Assembly (NCBI GenBank): GCA_021848765.1
Contig: JAJZTU010000163.1
Location: 1 to 7,624, forward strand
Direction: 5' to 3'
Source of the DNA: Bacillota bacterium
GTDB lineage: Bacteria > Bacillota > GCA-003054495 > Carboxydocellales > JAJZTU01
DNA: 7,624 nucleotides
Shown here: in pieces, positions 6,412-7,624 of the stretch
Numbering within the stretch: position 1 is the first letter of the stretch
Layout of the letters: the number at the start of each line of letters is the position of its first letter
Position numbers and translations under genes: made by a program
Notes under the pieces: generated by a model
Databases searched by the model: none
Told to the model about the DNA's origin: nothing
What the model saw: only the letters and a program-made list of their open reading frames with translations

Positions 6412-7332
6412 ATGGGCTGGCTAATCTTATTAGCCGCTTTTGGCACGGGTTTTCTGAGCTTTTTAGTAATATTTCAAATTACTTTTCATACCAGGCTTAG
6501 GTTAGCGGAAAGATTGGAAGTGTTTACCCGGAGTCAGGGACCGAAGAACTTTGATGAAGAAAAGCTGAGTAAATCCTTTGCGGAAAGGGTGGTTAAACCT
6601 ATTATTGTCAGACTGGCTGAGCAGATGAGCCGCCTGATTCCGACCAAGAAAAGTACCAGCCTGCAAAAAAGACTATTGATGGCAGGCAACCCCGGTGGGC
6701 TTACCCATGGCGAATTTATAGTAATTGAGTATTCCCTGATAGTAGGTTTGGCTCTGCTGGGGTTGTTTCTCACTCTACCTGCGGACATGGAGATAATTGT
6801 TGTTGTTATGGCCACTTTAGGTGGAGGAGCAATGGGTTATATCCTCCCCGGGTTCTATTTGCAGGCCAAGGCTACGCAAAGACAGGAGGAGATTCAAAAA
6901 ACTCTGCCTGACGTTTTAGATTTGCTTACGGTAAGTGTGGAGGCTGGATTGGGTTTTGATGCTGCTTTGGTAAAAGTGGTTGAGAAAACCAAAGGAGTCC
7001 TGGCAGAAGAATTTAACCGGATGCTGCAGGAGATTAAGATGGGTAAGCCCAGGCGGGAGGCGCTAAGGGATTTAGGCCAGCATCTAGGTAACGAAGATCT
7101 CCAGTCATTTGTCGGTGCATTAATTCAGGCTGACCAACTGGGAATAAGCATTGGTAATGTCTTACGCCTGCAGTCGGAACAAATGCGCTCCAAAAGACGG
7201 CAAAAAGCGGAGGAAAAGGCAATGAAGGCGCCGATTAAGATGTTGATTCCAATGGTATTGTTCATATTTCCAACTATTTTCATAGTGCTTATGGGGCCTG
7301 CGGTAATTCAGGTTATTAATACGATGAAGTAA
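6412..7332 (+). CDS. tadC: Tad pilus platform protein TadC
   Basis: A 306-residue GspF-like protein of the TadC type, the second platform subunit. There is an N-terminal helix (about 2-24), a basic amphipathic linker including SLQKRLLMAGNPGGLTHGEF (83-102), a hydrophobic pair (about 104-150), and the GspF domain with TLPDVLDLLTVSVEAGLGFDAAL (164-186) and QADQLGISIGNVLRLQSEQMR (239-259). A basic stretch (KRRQKAEEKAMKAPIKM) then leads to a last helix (278-300). TadC is thought to have arisen by duplication of the TadB fold, and the two adjacent genes here share that architecture. It lies 16 bp after tadB and 14 bp before the DUF192 gene, whose ribosome binding site overlaps the tadC stop, so the two are probably co-transcribed. 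Confidence 0.95.
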   Translation: MGWLILLAAFGTGFLSFLVIFQITFHTRLRLAERLEVFTRSQGPKNFDEEKLSKSFAERVVKPIIVRLAEQMSRLIPTKKSTSLQKRLLMAGNPGGLTHGEFIVIEYSLIVGLALLGLFLTLPADMEIIVVVMATLGGGAMGYILPGFYLQAKATQRQEEIQKTLPDVLDLLTVSVEAGLGFDAALVKVVEKTKGVLAEEFNRMLQEIKMGKPRREALRDLGQHLGNEDLQSFVGALIQADQLGISIGNVLRLQSEQMRSKRRQKAEEKAMKAPIKMLIPMVLFIFPTIFIVLMGPAVIQVINTMK

Positions 7333-7337
7333 AGGAG
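7331..7337 (+). promoter_or_regulatory. Ribosome binding site of the DUF192 gene, overlapping the tadC stop
   Basis: AAAGGAG begins inside the tadC stop codon and ends 9 bases before the GTG at 7347. The nearer ATG at 7340 opens only an eight-codon frame, so the GTG is the likely start. Confidence 0.6.
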
Positions 7338-7346
7338 TTATGCAAG

Positions 7347-7624
7347 GTGCTGGTCAATCTCTCTAATCAGGCGGTGCTCGCTACGGATTTGGAAATTGCA
7401 GACAGCTTTTGGCCGCGCTTTTGCGGCCTCATGGGCAGACGCGGACTCGGCCCGGGGAAGGGATTGGTTCTGAAGCCCTGCAACTCCGTTCACACCTGGT
7501 TTATGCATTTTAGCATTGACGTTTTGTTTTTGGACCAGAACCTGCAAGCTGTACATATGGAAAAAAGCCTGCCCCCCTTTCGTTTTTCCAAAATTATCAG
7601 AGGAGCAGTTTTGGTAGTCAAACT
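7347..7624 (+). CDS. DUF192 family protein, N-terminal part (3' truncated by window)
   Basis: The first 92 residues of a DUF192 (COG1430) protein, too short in the window to show a stop. The frame opens at GTG 7347 and the match to the family is clear: FWPRFCGLMGRRGLGPGKGL (21-40), then PCNSVHTWFMHFSIDVLFLD (44-63), which is the core signature. It continues through a segment with two prolines and KIIRGAVLVVK before the window ends; the family normally needs a further 15 or so residues. There is no signal peptide or membrane segment, so this copy should be cytoplasmic, unlike the exported forms known in many bacteria. The molecular function of DUF192 is not established. Its position, with the ribosome binding site overlapping the tadC stop, suggests co-expression with the pilus genes. 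The start codon is my least certain choice. Confidence 0.85.
   Translation, partial: MLVNLSNQAVLATDLEIADSFWPRFCGLMGRRGLGPGKGLVLKPCNSVHTWFMHFSIDVLFLDQNLQAVHMEKSLPPFRFSKIIRGAVLVVK

Larger units (their letters stand above)
2..7624 (+). other. Tad/Flp pilus operon (tadV-tadE-tadG-cpaB-cpaE-tadA-tadB-tadC-DUF192)
   Basis: Nine genes lie on the same strand with gaps of 12 to 30 bp, each preceded by a purine-rich ribosome binding site. I found no stem-loop with a T run and no convincing promoter between them. The order places pilin processing and minor pilins first, envelope and positioning proteins next, and the ATPase and membrane platform last. The secretin, pilotin and major Flp pilin genes are not present in the window. 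Confidence 0.85.

Noticed and set aside
7340..7366. Eight-codon frame starting at ATG 7340, a possible leader peptide
   Set aside because: It overlaps the DUF192 start, is very short and shows no attenuator-like codons or structure.
7411..7428. Perfect 6-bp inverted repeat GGCCGC/GCGGCC with a T-rich loop, a possible terminator
   Set aside because: It lies inside the DUF192 coding region over conserved residues and is not followed by a T run.
7338..7556. 72-codon open frame on the - strand at the right edge
   Set aside because: It is opposite the DUF192 gene, whose + strand frame carries a clear family signature.

Overview
The window is almost wholly one gene cluster on the + strand, encoding a Tad (tight adherence, Flp-type) type IV pilus machine. 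In order it holds the end of a prepilin peptidase (tadV/cpaA), tadE, a TadG-like gene, cpaB/rcpC, cpaE/tadZ, cpaF/tadA, tadB, tadC and the start of a DUF192 gene that runs off the window. All gaps are 12 to 30 bp, each with a purine-rich ribosome binding site, and no terminator or internal promoter was found. This suggests a single long transcript that begins before and ends after the window. No RNA genes, mobile elements or CRISPR arrays were seen, and no stretch over 300 bases lacks a gene.

The organism is probably a Firmicute of the Clostridia (Peptococcaceae or Desulfotomaculum-like). The reasons are strong GGAGGTG-type ribosome binding sites, a moderate base composition, the compact gene order, and the absence of a secretin (cpaC/rcpA) and of cpaD/tadD-type genes between cpaB and cpaE, as expected for a cell without an outer membrane. 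This placement is inference from style and layout, not from a marker gene.

The parts fit a standard model. TadV processes prepilins. CpaF/TadA is the hexameric ATPase motor, TadB and TadC are the inner-membrane platform, and CpaE/TadZ is a receiver-ParA fusion that probably positions the machine. CpaB, TadE and TadG are envelope or extracellular parts. No major Flp pilin gene lies in the window; it may be upstream of tadV.

The most unusual element is in the TadG-like protein. Its extracellular part carries an insertion of seven acidic repeats of 13 residues (one of 14), each fitting the thrombospondin type 3 calcium-binding pattern DxDxDGxxDxxD and flanked by two cysteines. This points to a calcium-dependent rod or adhesive module built into a pilus-assembly protein. 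Secondary points are a CpaE receiver domain with all phosphorylation residues intact, and a T6G7 tract in tadV where gain of one G would create an immediate stop.
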